Shown here: positions 23,969-36,103 of the stretch, one piece after another
Numbering within the stretch: position 1 is the stretch's first letter
How the letters are laid out: each line of letters starts with the position of its first letter
Made by a program: the position numbers and the translations under genes
Notes under the pieces: generated by a model
Database searches by the model: none
The model's input: only the letters and a program-made list of their open reading frames with translations
What the model was told of the DNA's origin: nothing
Assembly (NCBI GenBank): GCA_000697665.1
Contig: KL197733.1
Span: 462,600 to 526,599, forward strand
Reading direction: 5' to 3'
Length of the DNA: 64,000 bases
DNA from: Jaapia argillacea MUCL 33604
Lineage: Eukaryota > Basidiomycota > Agaricomycetes > Jaapiales > Jaapiaceae

Positions 23969-24350
23969 CTGAACTCCGACAGTAACTTTGTACCATCATG
24001 AAACAGCCTTTGCGTCCTAGTTTGCGTAGTTCGATGCATAAAAAACCAGCATTTATCGGCTCAGAATCCTCGGACCCAGCAAGGGGAGTATCCAGGAATT
24101 GAAGGAGTAGGAATTGGTGTCGTAGATAGGTGAAAACGAAGGGGGCCAAAGCCAACCTGGCTTGGTTGAATATTGTCCCGCTGGGACGGCGCTCCTAGGC
24201 CTTCGTCCACTCCCTGTAAAACCCAACGACCTCCTTTAGACACCGACAGCGTCAACGATGCAATCTGAAGTAGACCCGGATCCCTCGCTCTGAGCCAACG
24301 CCAACATTGGACTCTATAGATTCTAAAATCTTCTCGGACTGCGAGCCAGT
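23969..24350. other. 3' flank of BTB copy 2 beyond the pogo element
   Basis: Positions 24,020-24,160 match the flank of BTB copy 1 at 10,918-11,050, including the shared GCGTAGTTCGATGCATA. The last 80 bp reads toward the start of BTB-2A but has no sound start codon. Confidence 0.6.
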
Positions 24351-25168
24351 GTACCACCCGTTGTTCTCCTCCCCCCAGGCGGACATCGTCCTCGGCTCGA
24401 AATCCAACAGTCTCTTCCGAGCTTCGGTTACTCTCAAATCCACATCAGGATAATTCAGAATCATGTCCTCTCTCCCCAACATCCTTCCTCGGAGACCAAA
24501 ATCATCCTCGACGAAACGACAGAAACCCTCACCTCCCTCCTCCTCATTTCTCATTTCTGGTCTACCGCTCCCTCCTTTGACCTCGTAAGGCGTCATCGAG
24601 CCCATCGTGTACGCAGCAGAGAAATACGACATGCCAGGCCCACTGTCCATAGTCTGCGCCTTATCCATGGCCCCTCACTTTCTCTCCGACCCTCTCCGTC
24701 TCTACTCCATGGCATGCCGCTACACCTGGTCAGAAGAAGCCCGTTCCGCATCAACCCTATCCCTCTCTCTCCCAATCTCCACTCCCCCGAACACCTCCCC
24801 ACTCTCCACACCCTCTCCACGTCCGCTTTACTAGCTCTCTTCACCCTCCACAGAACCCGTCGTAAATCTCTCCGAATGAGATTGAACCAGCCGCCTTTCG
24901 TATCTAATACCGGCCCCGCTAGTTGTTCGACTTGTGGGAGGGCGATTAGTTATGCGACTTGGAGGGAACTCAAGTATGTGATGATTTTGGAGATGGATTA
25001 CCGCTTGGGGATGGGATAGTGAATGCGGGGTCAGTGACTTGGAGAGAGGCGAAAGCTTGTTGGGATGCCAGGTGTGGAGGTCAGGAGTGTAAGAGGGTGC
25101 TTTATGATGAGGCGGAGACTGTTAGGGTTGTTAGGGAGTGTATTGAGCCGCTGCCCAAGTGCATTTGA
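24351..25168 (+). pseudogene. B2 family BTB gene, copy A (degenerate)
   Basis: Recognisable as a BTB-type protein by VYHPLFSSPQADIVLGSKSN, typical of Agaricomycete BTB proteins. A helical C-terminal half follows: YAAEKYDMPGPLSI, YSMACRYTWSEEARSAST and CSTCGRAISYATW. The frame is broken. A TAA replaces a Trp codon at about 24,450. Another TAA replaces a Tyr codon at about 24,588. Small indels occur near 24,480-24,560 and 24,760-24,860. It is the first gene of the left cassette arm. Confidence 0.75.
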
Positions 25169-25407
25169 ATGTGCGAGGATTTGATGAATGGGATGAGATG
25201 GGATAGAGGAGGGTCAAAGGGGTTTTCGGTCGAGGGCGAAGGGAGGATGGGGGCATTGTATCGACTCGTTTTCGATTTTTGTCTTTGACGTTTTACGAGG
25301 GTACGCATCCCCGTACTTATCCTCCCAATGCAATGTGATTCATCCCTACCCTTCGATCCAGCCAACCCTGCAAGTTTACCTCCTCGAGTCTCTGATTCCG
25401 TTACTTG

Positions 25408-25788
25408 TTATATGCTATCAAGGCAAGCGTCCATGTATGCTTTCGAACTCGGGCGAGAAAGCTTCTCTCGACCACAGATACGAATCAGATCGCTCGCCTG
25501 AACAGACCCCTTCCAAATACTATTTATTAAGACTCTACCCGAATCTGCATCCAGCCCTTTCATCCCCTCAAAACCTTGGCGTTCATAATCAACCCCTCCG
25601 ACGTGAACCAAGGTGTAAGTTGTGAACTCTCTTTCGTTGGGCGCCAAGGATAACTGATCGTGGTTTTCTCTAGGTCGAGGCGGTTGTCTCGGAATGTGCA
25701 GTGCGCTGCGGGATTGGGAGGCTACATCCATCTGATCTATCCTCCATTTCAGTTGTTCGGGGCGCTGCTGGTGAAGTAAGTAATTCAA
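25408..25788 (-). CDS. Cassette unit P, copy 1 (unknown)
   Basis: An open frame of up to 126 residues with no domain I recognise. It is homologous to 60,437-60,760 (+). Shared blocks include KWRID, a YTLVHVGGVDY-like segment, VFEGMKG and CGREKLSR. In both places it lies beside a B2 gene, on the opposite strand. A remnant of its edge is also seen near 53,480-53,590 beside B2-D. It may be a real small gene or the 3' region of the B2 unit. Coding status is unproven. Confidence 0.35.
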   Translation of the reverse strand: MNYLLHQQRPEQLKWRIDQMDVASQSRSALHIPRQPPRPRENHDQLSLAPNEREFTTYTLVHVGGVDYERQGFEGMKGLDADSGRVLINSIWKGSVQASDLIRICGREKLSRPSSKAYMDACLDSI

Positions 25789-25789
25789 C

Positions 25790-26400
25790 TACTATAGGCT
25801 CCCTCGTTTGTATATAGCAGGTTGGATTGACCACCTACTTGACAGCCCCCAGTCAAACAATCCCCAACACCCTCCTCCCATCCTCGCACCCAAGTGATTC
25901 GGACGTACATCGAACCTATCCTCTTGATCATTGAGGACGGCACTTGAGTGTTAGCATCCGCCCATCCACCTTGACAAGTTCCCCCGTTTGTGTGTTCACC
26001 TTTTGGTGGTGGGTCTATTAGCCTGAAGGACTCATGTCCTTCGTCGTCTCGCTGGGCTGGTGTCATCTATTCAAGGGTATATGCCGCGAACCTTGTGTTT
26101 TCATAAACTGTATCCAGTGACTGGGTCAACAAGTAGTTCAATTCCTGAGGGCTTTTAGCCCTCTCGCATTTATTTATAGTGGGTTCGATTGACCACATGC
26201 TTTCACGACCCCCAGTCAAACAATCCCCAAAGCCCACCTTCCATCCTCGCATCCGGGTGATTCGGACATACCCTACATGAGTTTGCAGGTTCGCTGAGCA
26301 TTTTACCAGTGAGTAGTCGTGTTCGTTGGGAGAATTGTAGAGTGGGAGGAAATCCTTCCAATAGTCTATCCACCCCCCGAGCCGCCGTCGTCACAACCCC
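25790..26400. repeat. Cassette repeat R, left arm copy
   Basis: A degenerate segment containing two internally similar stretches (25,800-25,960 and 26,150-26,290). Both carry the shared GGTTGGATTGACC/GGTTCGATTGACC and AATCCCCAAMNCC-type blocks. It sits between unit P and gene Z1, as R does in the right arm. Frames are broken and I assign no product. The stretch 26,400-26,660 continues homology to the sequence upstream of Z4 (about 58,100-58,190 inverted). Confidence 0.45.
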
Positions 26401-26660
26401 TGGCGTGGCAGAGTATGCGTCGTCGCCATGGGTGGGTCAGGCTCTATGACCAGCGATGGTGAATTGCAAAAAAATCCTCTCATAGAAAGTCTCGTTGTTC
26501 TCTCGATCCACTTAATTATATCGGACTCGAGCCTTTGCTATGTAACGATGAGGAGCAAGGTGTAAAAGGAGATGTTAATTTGTTTGGACGGGTGGGAATG
26601 AGAATGGTAATTTGAATTGTACTTAATGCACATTGGTCCCCAGCCACGAGTTGTCAGCCC

Positions 26661-27783
<1,123 letters not shown>

Positions 27784-28041
27784 GGCGAATCACCCTCGAT
27801 GTTTCTTAACCAACGCGCCCGTTACACTCAGGCTCCTCGGATTTGGCATGCACTCTATGTGTTGCTTCATCCTTTCGTACCAGAGCCCACGCACAGTTCC
27901 GTGATCATGATTGCACTGCAGTACTGCTTGGCTCAGTCGAGTCGAGTCACCTCCAGGTAGAACCCTCTCACACAACCGTATCGCCCCCCAGCTTTATTTT
28001 CGTTTCCTCCCCTACAAACATACCTACTCTGGGAACCAAGG

Positions 28042-30926
28042 ATGCAACGTCCACAAGGAGGCTTTGGCTATGATCACCACGACGGTAGGGGCCCGTCCGA
28101 CTCTGAGTCCGACCACCACCACCCCGAGATCATCATCTTCAACTCCCAAATCTACCAACTACGACGTGTCGAAACCAGTTCTACAATATCAGACTTACCA
28201 GGTCCCGGTCGTACCCTGGGCAATGCCCTATCAAAGCTTGGTCGAACACTCGAACATTGTTTGACCGTTTGGGCCGAAAGACTTGGTCGTGGTCCCAATG
28301 CCGCTGCATTGCGTATCTTGCGTATCTTGGAGGACCTCGAATGCTGTCCTTGTGTGAAACCCAAACCTCGGTCGGCCTTCGTTGAACCATCGCCGACGGG
28401 CAAGACGTTGCAGTTTGAAGCGATCCTCGTTAGCTTGTTCAGAACTATCTTCCAGAAATCTTCCACGAACTCTTCCTTTTTGCTTGACGGCGAATCTGGA
28501 TCCCGGAAGTGTGCAAATTGCGGGCAAGCCAGGAAAGCCAAGCGTTTGTGGTCGGATAAGGAGAGGAAGGCTCTGCTTATCGAATGTCAGCGACTCGTTT
28601 CGATGATCAGGTCTGTCTTGTCGACTGTTTCGAGTTTGACGGTTCCACTGACATCGTTGATGACACCACCAATAGTCAGGGCAATTTCTCGACGCAAACG
28701 CTTGCCGTATCGTACATAGCAGCCCTAGCCCCCTCCCATCCCTTCTTTCAATCCTCCTTCATCTCCGTCGGCACCATCGAAGCCCTGGAAGCCATACTCT
28801 CCACCGATATCCCATATAGTCGAGACTTGGATGCCTTGTTGTTTTCCGCCAGACGTGCTCTAGTGGCCATGACAGAAACCAAGGTCCTCTCGATAGCAAA
28901 ATTGATGGGACACCAAAAAAGGATTATAGAGGGGAGTTCTTTCCATCCCATAATTGCCTCTACAGGCGCTTCTGGGTTCTGGGATGTTGAAATTCATTCA
29001 ACGCCGTTTCGTTATAGTGAGTGAATACATCATTCTCTTGTGTTGTTGCTCCGAATTTAAACTGGTATTATGGTAGAAATCAAGGTCATGTCGGCATGGA
29101 AAGGTATTGCAGAGAACAATCAGAATTTGATCCAACTTTTACGGCAAGTCATGCCCCTCCTGTGTTATCACTGATAATATTGATCGAGAGGAATTGGTTA
29201 CAACAACAACAGTGACCCACAGACTCGAACACTGGCAGCGGCAACTTTCGCCAGACTCTATCCTCCCGTTTCTCACCAACACACAATAACCACCTTTCCT
29301 ATCGTTCCCGCAACCACCTGGCCTCAGCGTGCTACCAAACCCGACTTTCTTCTCTTTGCCAAAACCACCTTCCGTGATCCAGCTACCATTGAATATTTCT
29401 GGTTTGAATTGTCTCGGGCGAAAGACGCGTTTGATCAAGTTGTATTGTTACATCTTTTGGAGGTTCTTATGGACATGTAGAGGCGGATTTAGAGCGTGAT
29501 GTCACAATCAATTGGAAATGGAGAGCTTTCTTCGAACCTGCGATGAGGTTCTGGTGAGCCCCTCATTTCCTTATTCCTGCCCGAATTATTTTTTGACTGA
29601 GGTTTTACCTGTGAGTATGTCGATGCCAAGTTTCTCCTCCCCTTTCCTGGATCGACTTTTCCAGCAGTTATTGGAATTGATGGAGGTGGCTCCCTACAAG
29701 ATTTCGTACATCTTCCCTTCCACTGTCAATTCGTCCCCTTCGTTCCATCCGATACTGGGGTTTGATCGTTACCAGACACAACCCCTAGCCACGGACCAAC
29801 GAACCTCGACTACTTACTCCCTCGCAAGTCGTGCAATTCAAACACTCCTCGATCCATTCTTTCATTATCGGATTCAGCTTTTTCCTCGACTCCCACTATT
29901 ACAAGACTCCTAAATCACGAAAGGACGTGTGGGTGGACGTACGGTCATTTAGGGTCAAGAAGGCTTTGGAGAAGAGCGTCGCTGATGTCTTGGCTAGACA
30001 GCTTGTCTCGCTTTTCGAACGGTATGTCCACAATATTTTTTGTGGGTCTTTGCCTAGTTTTGTCGTGGTTTCTCATGGGACGATGGTTGTTATAGCGGAC
30101 ATTGTACCGTCGATCAGGTCATGCAAATCTGTACAGAACATCCGGATTGGAGCGGCCTGTTAGAGAGGATGTATCGTCATCTGGCCGTCGTGACATAGCC
30201 TCAAGTGCGGCGCTTCTCCAGGGCTTCAAGTCACGATTGCCACTTCGCCGCCTTCGCTGCACAGGTATCTTCAGGCTTGATTGTACAAAGTAGGTCCAAT
30301 GATGTAAGACATTCTCATATCCAAACTGACTTCCTCCCAAGGGGGGAACCTGGATTGTCAGAATGCCTGGTAACGGATAGCCAACACCTCCTTTGTTGGT
30401 TGGAAATCTCAAAAATAGAGAATCAATCATATGACAAGTCTTGCCAACCTCTCCCCATCTTCCATCATTCCCCGGTGGATGGTCAAGGACCATTCTACGT
30501 GTTGCGATACAGCGGCTGGGGGTGCTGGGACCTTTCGAACACACGAATCATCCGGTCTCTTACGGATAACGGTCTACAGTCTTCCAACTGGTTCGTTTTG
30601 GCAACTCGATGTGACGAGGGCAATATCGCTCTGAACGGAAGGTACTTTTGGCAATCGGGTGATGGGTGAGCTTGGCTTCTTTGATATGAACGACATGCAA
30701 TTGTACTTTACTCTTTACTCACCTCTCACGCAGACTCTTGACTGACGTCTTCACGGGCCAGCTGGGTCTCCCGCTCGAAGAAGCTCCTCGCCCTCACTTC
30801 CACAACCCAGATCAAGATCGGCCAGTATTCTGGGCCCGTATGTGGGAGCACCCTGCCTGGAAAGACAAAGCCGACATTCTCAATCCCTCTGAATATCACA
30901 TTGGTTTTGATCCTCACCAAGACTGA
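28042..30926 (+). pseudogene. Z family gene copy 1 (two frameshifts)
   Basis: Paralogue of Z4 with the same eight-exon plan; the first exon (28,042-28,610) is exactly as long as Z4's. Exon 2 runs 28,676-29,016 and exon 3 29,077-29,143. The intron after exon 3 starts with GC instead of GT. One base is missing near 29,466-29,471 in exon 4. One T is gained in a T-run near 29,877-29,886 in exon 5. The last exon ends the protein at YHIGFDPHQD (30,926). Apart from these two indels the reading frames are open. Either the copy is newly dead or the assembly has single-base errors. Confidence 0.7.
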
Positions 30927-31135
30927 GCCTACACCCGAAGGGTAAAGCATGTGGATTGGTCCATTGTGTACAGAGTAGATTCGATCCATTCCGGAGTATA
31001 GGAACCCAGACTACAAAGTCTCTTCTACCAAGCTCGTTCACATCTCTAGAGGGTCACGTTGGGGATAAACCGTCTCCGATCATGGTCCTGCCAATTTTAT
31101 GTCTGTTTTGCATTTGATCAAATATCCTATCACCA

Positions 31136-31200
31136 TCGTAGCGGCGGCAAGCACCAGTCCCCGATTCCGTTATGGTTGGCGGGATGGCGAAGCTCGAGTT
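31136..31200 (+). repeat. Dispersed GTAGCGGCGGCAAGC repeat, copy 1
   Basis: About 60 bp beginning GTAGCGGCGGCAAG and running to GGTTGGCGGGATGGCGAAG. It recurs inverted at 62,548-62,612 and, shortened, at 58,206-58,235. All three lie at edges of the duplicated cassettes. Confidence 0.7.
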
Positions 31201-31316
31201 GGTCTGAGGTCCTACATTGGGTTTTCAACCCGGCGATGGTGAGTTGCACTTGGCAGGTGGCACGTTCTCTCTACACCGACGCCAGCAATCGACTCCCTCG
31301 ATTCTGAAATCTTCGA

Positions 31317-31630
31317 GTCAGTGTACCACCCATTGTTCTGCTCCCCCGAGGCGGACATCGTCCTCGGCTCAAAATCCAACAGTCTCTTCCGGGTGCATTC
31401 GGTTACTCTCAAATCCACATCTGGATGATTCAGAACCATGTTCTCTCTCGCCCAACATCCATCCTCTCCATCCTCGTCCGCCGACACAAAAATCATCCTC
31501 GACGAAACCGCTGAAATCCTCACCTCCCTCCTCCTCCTCATTTCTGGTCCAACGCTCCCTCTTTTGACCTCGTACGACCTCATCGAGTCCATCGTGTACG
31601 CAGCAGAGGAATACGACATGCCTCTATCTA
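31317..31630 (+). pseudogene. B2 family BTB fragment, copy B
   Basis: Homologous to the first third of the B2 genes (VYHPLFCSPEADIVLGSKSN to YAAEEYDMP). A TGA replaces the conserved Trp codon (about 31,424-31,426). The match stops abruptly at 31,630, where the M2 gene begins on the other strand seven bases later. It marks a duplication breakpoint. Confidence 0.75.
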
Positions 31631-31636
31631 GGTCGT

Positions 31637-32771
31637 TCATCGAAACTTGATAAAGCTGAGAACACCAATAAGAATGCCCAACACGGATAGAGCAGCTGCC
31701 ATATAACCTGACATACACGATGTCAGAACACTTGAGGATGAAGTGAGACCGTATCCTGCTCACCAGCAATTGTAAAAGCTGTCGAAACGTCATGAGTTAA
31801 ACAAGTATACACGATAGCGAGAACCAAAGTCGAGAGCACAGCGAGGATGACCCAAAAGGTGATACGAGTGGCACTCCACTGCTCGAGGAGCATAACACCC
31901 AGGTTTCTGTCTGCTGTCAAGCTGATAAGAAAGTGTTCTCGACCTCTAAGCTTATCGGGATGTCGGAAATAGTGACGGAAGCGTAGACCTTGCGCATCAC
32001 TAGGTAACTCCATGATTCGTTGGGGAATAATACCGTAGGTTTCAATCATGGACTAATCAATGAAGAGATTGAAGATGAATGTCAGATAACTCGACCATGC
32101 AAGGTGATGTGTTTGATCTACTTACTGGAACCATAGTAATAGCCCTGAGATTATATCCAGATCAGACATGAATCGTCCATGAGAGGATAGCTCTTCGCTT
32201 GCCTAACGCTCTTAAAAGAGAACAACCTCCTCCATATCGTGCGCAATGAATTGTACTTCCTCTTGAGCTCAATGAGAAGCCTCTCGTCATCCCAGCCTCT
32301 TTGCAACTCCAGCACCAACATTGATTCCCCTCTAAATACTTCTAGGGAGAAAGGGAGTTGTGGATACTTTTGGTTGCGATTATAAGCCAGCCCAACCGCC
32401 TCTGCGGGGTTGAGGTAAGACTCGTGACGGTCTGCGCCGGGCCATTCTGCGTAGCGCCACGACACACTACCATACATTTGCATCGGACTTATCATAGAAT
32501 GATTGTATTGGTGAACTCACTCATGGTAAGCTCCGGAATCAAAAAGAGGATAGGAGTGCTCAGGCTCCTGCCTTGGTTGTGAATATCCTGGGTATGTTTG
32601 CGGTAGGAAGGGGGCTGGTTGGGGTGCAAAATATGGCGGTGGTTGAGGCGCGAAGCCTGGAGGTGGTCAAATTGCAAGAATTGGAGCTGGAGGTTGCGGA
32701 GGTATGTAAACCACATAGGGAACAGAGCCGGTTCGACGCCGTGGTCGTGATCGTGGCCTACCCCCAATCAT
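31637..32771 (-). pseudogene. Membrane-protein family M, copy 2 (one in-frame stop)
   Basis: The most complete M copy. Exons 32,771-32,521, 32,487-32,203, 32,144-32,126, 32,052-31,764 and 31,707-31,637 sum to 915 nt with every junction in phase (304 codons). The N-terminal 80 residues are Pro-rich (PYVVYIPPQPPAP, PPPGFAPQPPPYFAPQPAP). The middle holds one WPGADRHESYLNPAEAVGL motif and a charged helical region. Two hydrophobic segments lie near the C-terminus (TFWVILAVLSTLVLAIVY and MAAALSVLGILIGVLSF). A single TGA at 32,669-32,667 (codon 35) interrupts the Pro-rich part. The intron after exon 2 uses a GC donor. A type II or hairpin membrane topology is plausible; function unknown. Confidence 0.7.
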
Positions 32772-33754
32772 GAAAAATGTAGTCAGTTGCACGAATTTGG
32801 AGATTAATGAGGGCAATCAGTGCTGCCAACAGTATTGGTACAAGAGGCAAACAAGATTGCGATACAAGTCAATCGGCGCAATAGCGGGGCTGGGATGTCA
32901 CTCGAACAAGCAAGCGCGAGAAGTCAAGAATCAGGAAGGGAGATTGGTCAAGTGCTGGTTCTGAGATTGCCGGAATCGCAACAGATGGAGTACGATCTGA
33001 ACATCATGAAGCATACGTTGCAACGTTCTTCAAAATCCCGGGCTGCGAGCAAGATTGGCTCTGATGGATATCGGTGCGAGGTGGGTCCGACAAATGATAA
33101 GGCTAGCGCAGATGACAAGCGCTCAACACGAGCGCTTGAGCCAGAAGGAGCTTGCATTTGGCCGTTGAGCGCCGGCGCTGAGGAGGAAGTATGCCACACT
33201 CGTCGAAGGACTCGGAAACGGCAGTTTAGCAATCCCCGAGGTCTATGGAAGAAGCAAACCATAGCTAACGAGAGGTGAACCCAGAGAATGTGACAGTCTC
33301 AAGGCCACCTTGTACCCTTCATCGAGATACGTTTGGCAGCGGATACGAAAGTTCAAAGGAGGACGGAAGTTGACCGGTCCCAGCAGGATTGATTTAGGTC
33401 CATGGACTACCGTGAGACTGTCGTGAGACCGCTCTGTTGGTCTTGCAATCCATATTCCAGATGTTTTCAACAACTCCGCAGGCAGATGAGAGCCGTCTGA
33501 AGAATGGCCAGAACCACCACCGATACAAATGGGTAGAATTCACAAAGGTTCATCGCGCTTGATTGCACACTGCCGCAGTGCGCGCAACGGTCGGAAACCT
33601 TCGAGGACCAGGCAGCCATATCCATTTCTAGAACGAGAGGACCCTCATAGCTTTGCAGGGGATAAGACCAAGAGTTGGAAGTCTCTGACTTTGCAATGGA
33701 ACGAAACTTGAACGCCATGAACGCTCGCCTCACTGCCCAAATCTTCGGGGTCAT
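32772..33754. other. Region between M2 and M3, no clear gene
   Basis: Open frames occur on both strands (33,467-33,754 minus, 95 aa, with a CAHCG and a hydrophobic stretch; 32,820-33,278 plus). None has a paralogue in the window, a recognisable domain or a splice pattern. I leave them unassigned. Confidence 0.4.
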
Positions 33755-35140
33755 TCACCTAAACTTGATGAAGTTCAAAACTCCGACCAGTATGCCCAGA
33801 ACGGATAGAGCTCCCGTCATATACCCTAGAAAAGTACCATGCATAAGAATCATTTGTCACAGGATGAGGAAAGGTCCCCCTTACCAGCAATCGTGAAAGC
33901 AGTAGACACATCATGGGTCAAAACAGAATAGCCGATCGCGAAAACCAGTGTGGAGAACACGGCGGAAATGACCCAAAACGAGATGCGACTGGCGCTCCAT
34001 TGTTCGAGGAACAAGACGCCTCGCTGTGGGTCAGCGGTTTAAAGTGGTCATGAAGTCATGAAGACCTCTGAACGACTCGGTCCGTTGGAGGTAGTGCTGA
34101 AAACGGAGACCTTGGGAAAGGTCTGGGGTATCCATGACGAGCTGGGGGAAGGCATGGAATGGCGTAACGTCCGACTGTGTGTTGTAAACGATCGTCAGAT
34201 AGTCCGCGCAGATGACATTGCATGCCACTACGACTCACCGGTACCATCGTGATAGCTCTGAAAATGAAGTGAAGTGGTTATCTGTCAGCCGCGTCCATGT
34301 AGTTCAGCGAAGAGCCACCAACCTAAGACACTTCAACGAAAACAATCGTCTCGGAATGGTACGCATTTCATTGTATTTCTTCACGAGTTCGGTTAGGAGC
34401 ACCTCGTCGTCCCACTCGCTATGGATCTCCAGCCACGATGAGTCTGCATCTCTGAACACCCTGAGGCTGAAACTCGACCAGGGAGGCTGCGACGAATTCC
34501 TTCGAACGGGAGTCAAAGGTAACCCAGCGGCTTCTGCGGGATTTAAGTAGGGGTATACCCAATCGGGCCAAGGCTCAGGATGGCGCTGTGATCTGGCGTA
34601 TTGCGTGTTTTTGGGCCTGTGTTTGTGGTGAGATAAAAGGGACCCGGAAGCAATCTACCCCGTACTTACTGATGCGTTCTACCCCTGCCACGCCCGAGGT
34701 CACGACCGCTCGGAATGTCACCGGTTGAAGGTAACCCAACTGCTTCTGCAGCATTGAAGTAGGGACGTATTGTCTCGGGCCAGGGGGTGGGTGCCTGTTG
34801 GCTCGCCATCTTTTCAAGATTGTACAACTGGATTCCCGCGATGACATGAGAGGTTAGCGAGGAAAATCAGCAAGAGATGATTTATCTCAGACTTACCGAC
34901 GAGGCCCGCCTCACTAATGTACAGGATAGGATCTTCGAAGGTTGTCTGTTTCGTAGGAGACACGGCTTGAACGACGACAGGCATTTCCACGCCGCACCTA
35001 CCCCGCAGCGGAAAATGAGCGTTAGATATATACAAGAGATGTTTCAAGGTCACGGTAGTAGCGAATAGACAGCATAGAGAGTACTCACGAGGTTGTGGGT
35101 GTTTGGTTGCAATCCGCAGGGGAGCAGGCTCTAGTCGCAT
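33755..35140 (-). pseudogene. Membrane-protein family M, copy 3 (frameshift)
   Basis: Closest to M1. It keeps the same 3' exons, ending in FIKFR and TGA at 33,757-33,755, and the repeated PWP..I..YFNAAEA.GLP motif in two exons (34,800-34,690 and 34,580-34,500). One A is gained near 34,035-34,045, so the main exon runs into a TGA just before the conserved ADPxRGxxFLEQW block. Upstream exons with MPVVVQAVSPTKQ (about 34,991-34,910) are tentative. Its 5' flank matches that of M1. Confidence 0.7.
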
Positions 35141-36103
35141 GAGAGTGGCTAAATCACTGCTATCCCATGTTTGGGAGGATGCGACGAAGAAGCAAACAGC
35201 CTCAGCGTCTCGCTCGAGTACTTACAATGAAGACACATATCCTTGCACGTATCCGCAGGTTTCAAGTGCTCGTGGTGAGCGCTTGAGTTGGATGGAGTAC
35301 GAACTTAACAAATTTTTGATTGCCTGCTGAGGGGAGGGTGCCAAGGACTCGGTGGTTAGCAATCTCCGAGCATTCCACGACTAGGTATTCCTGACTGTTC
35401 CTCGATGGCGAGCGATTGTTTGTGAGCGAGGACAGATCATACCAGAAGTTCATGATAACATAACACGTCTCACAGAAGATCTTTGAGGCCTATATACAAG
35501 TCAACGATGCCGCTTATTCACAACTCCTACTAGTGTCTGGGAAGCGCCTCATTGCCATGGGCGCCTCCTTCAGTACTAGTCAAGTCGGATCCTTGAAGAC
35601 TTCACGAGCTGAGTCATAATTCTGGGATGATGACATTCCACAGAGGGTATATCGTTGAGAATCATTCGACGGAGACAAGATGGAGAGTCGAAGTTGAAGG
35701 CCGAGGAGGTGTCTGAGCCGAACCGTGATGTCGGGATGTTGAGATGGTAATGTCTCATCCGCCACCCGATATGTTTAGAGTCTTCGACTGTTACTCAGTC
35801 TTTTGCATCTTTTGGTTCTCTTGACTTCGAAATACTCAAGGACAATCCTTCTTCGGTGGTGTCGGGCGTAACCATGAATACTCCACGGCTCTTGCATAAA
35901 TAGTCCCGTCCTCCATTTTTTCCCCTGGACCGTTCTCCACCTCGAATCTTCCAAGCAGAGTTTCGGTCGCTGAGCTACTAGCATCGCACGTTCAACCTCC
36001 AACCCGTCCAGACCAGGTGAGGAGGCCTAACTTTCTTCCATCTCTGCCTATATACTCACCCGTCTCTATTTCCCTCTCTCACCTTGTCCTAGACATCACA
36101 ACG
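35141..36103. other. Region upstream of the tryptophan gene
   Basis: Holds the 5' flank of M3, duplicated at 8,560-8,700, to about 35,850. The promoter and 5' UTR of the downstream gene follow. The ATG context at 36,104 (ACGATGGC) is good. I see no other gene. Confidence 0.5.

Noticed and set aside
35580-36103. A TrpG (glutamine amidotransferase) exon upstream of the TrpC-TrpF gene
   Set aside because: I looked for the nucleophile GxCxGxQ motif and found none. This sequence is the duplicated M3 flank and a promoter.
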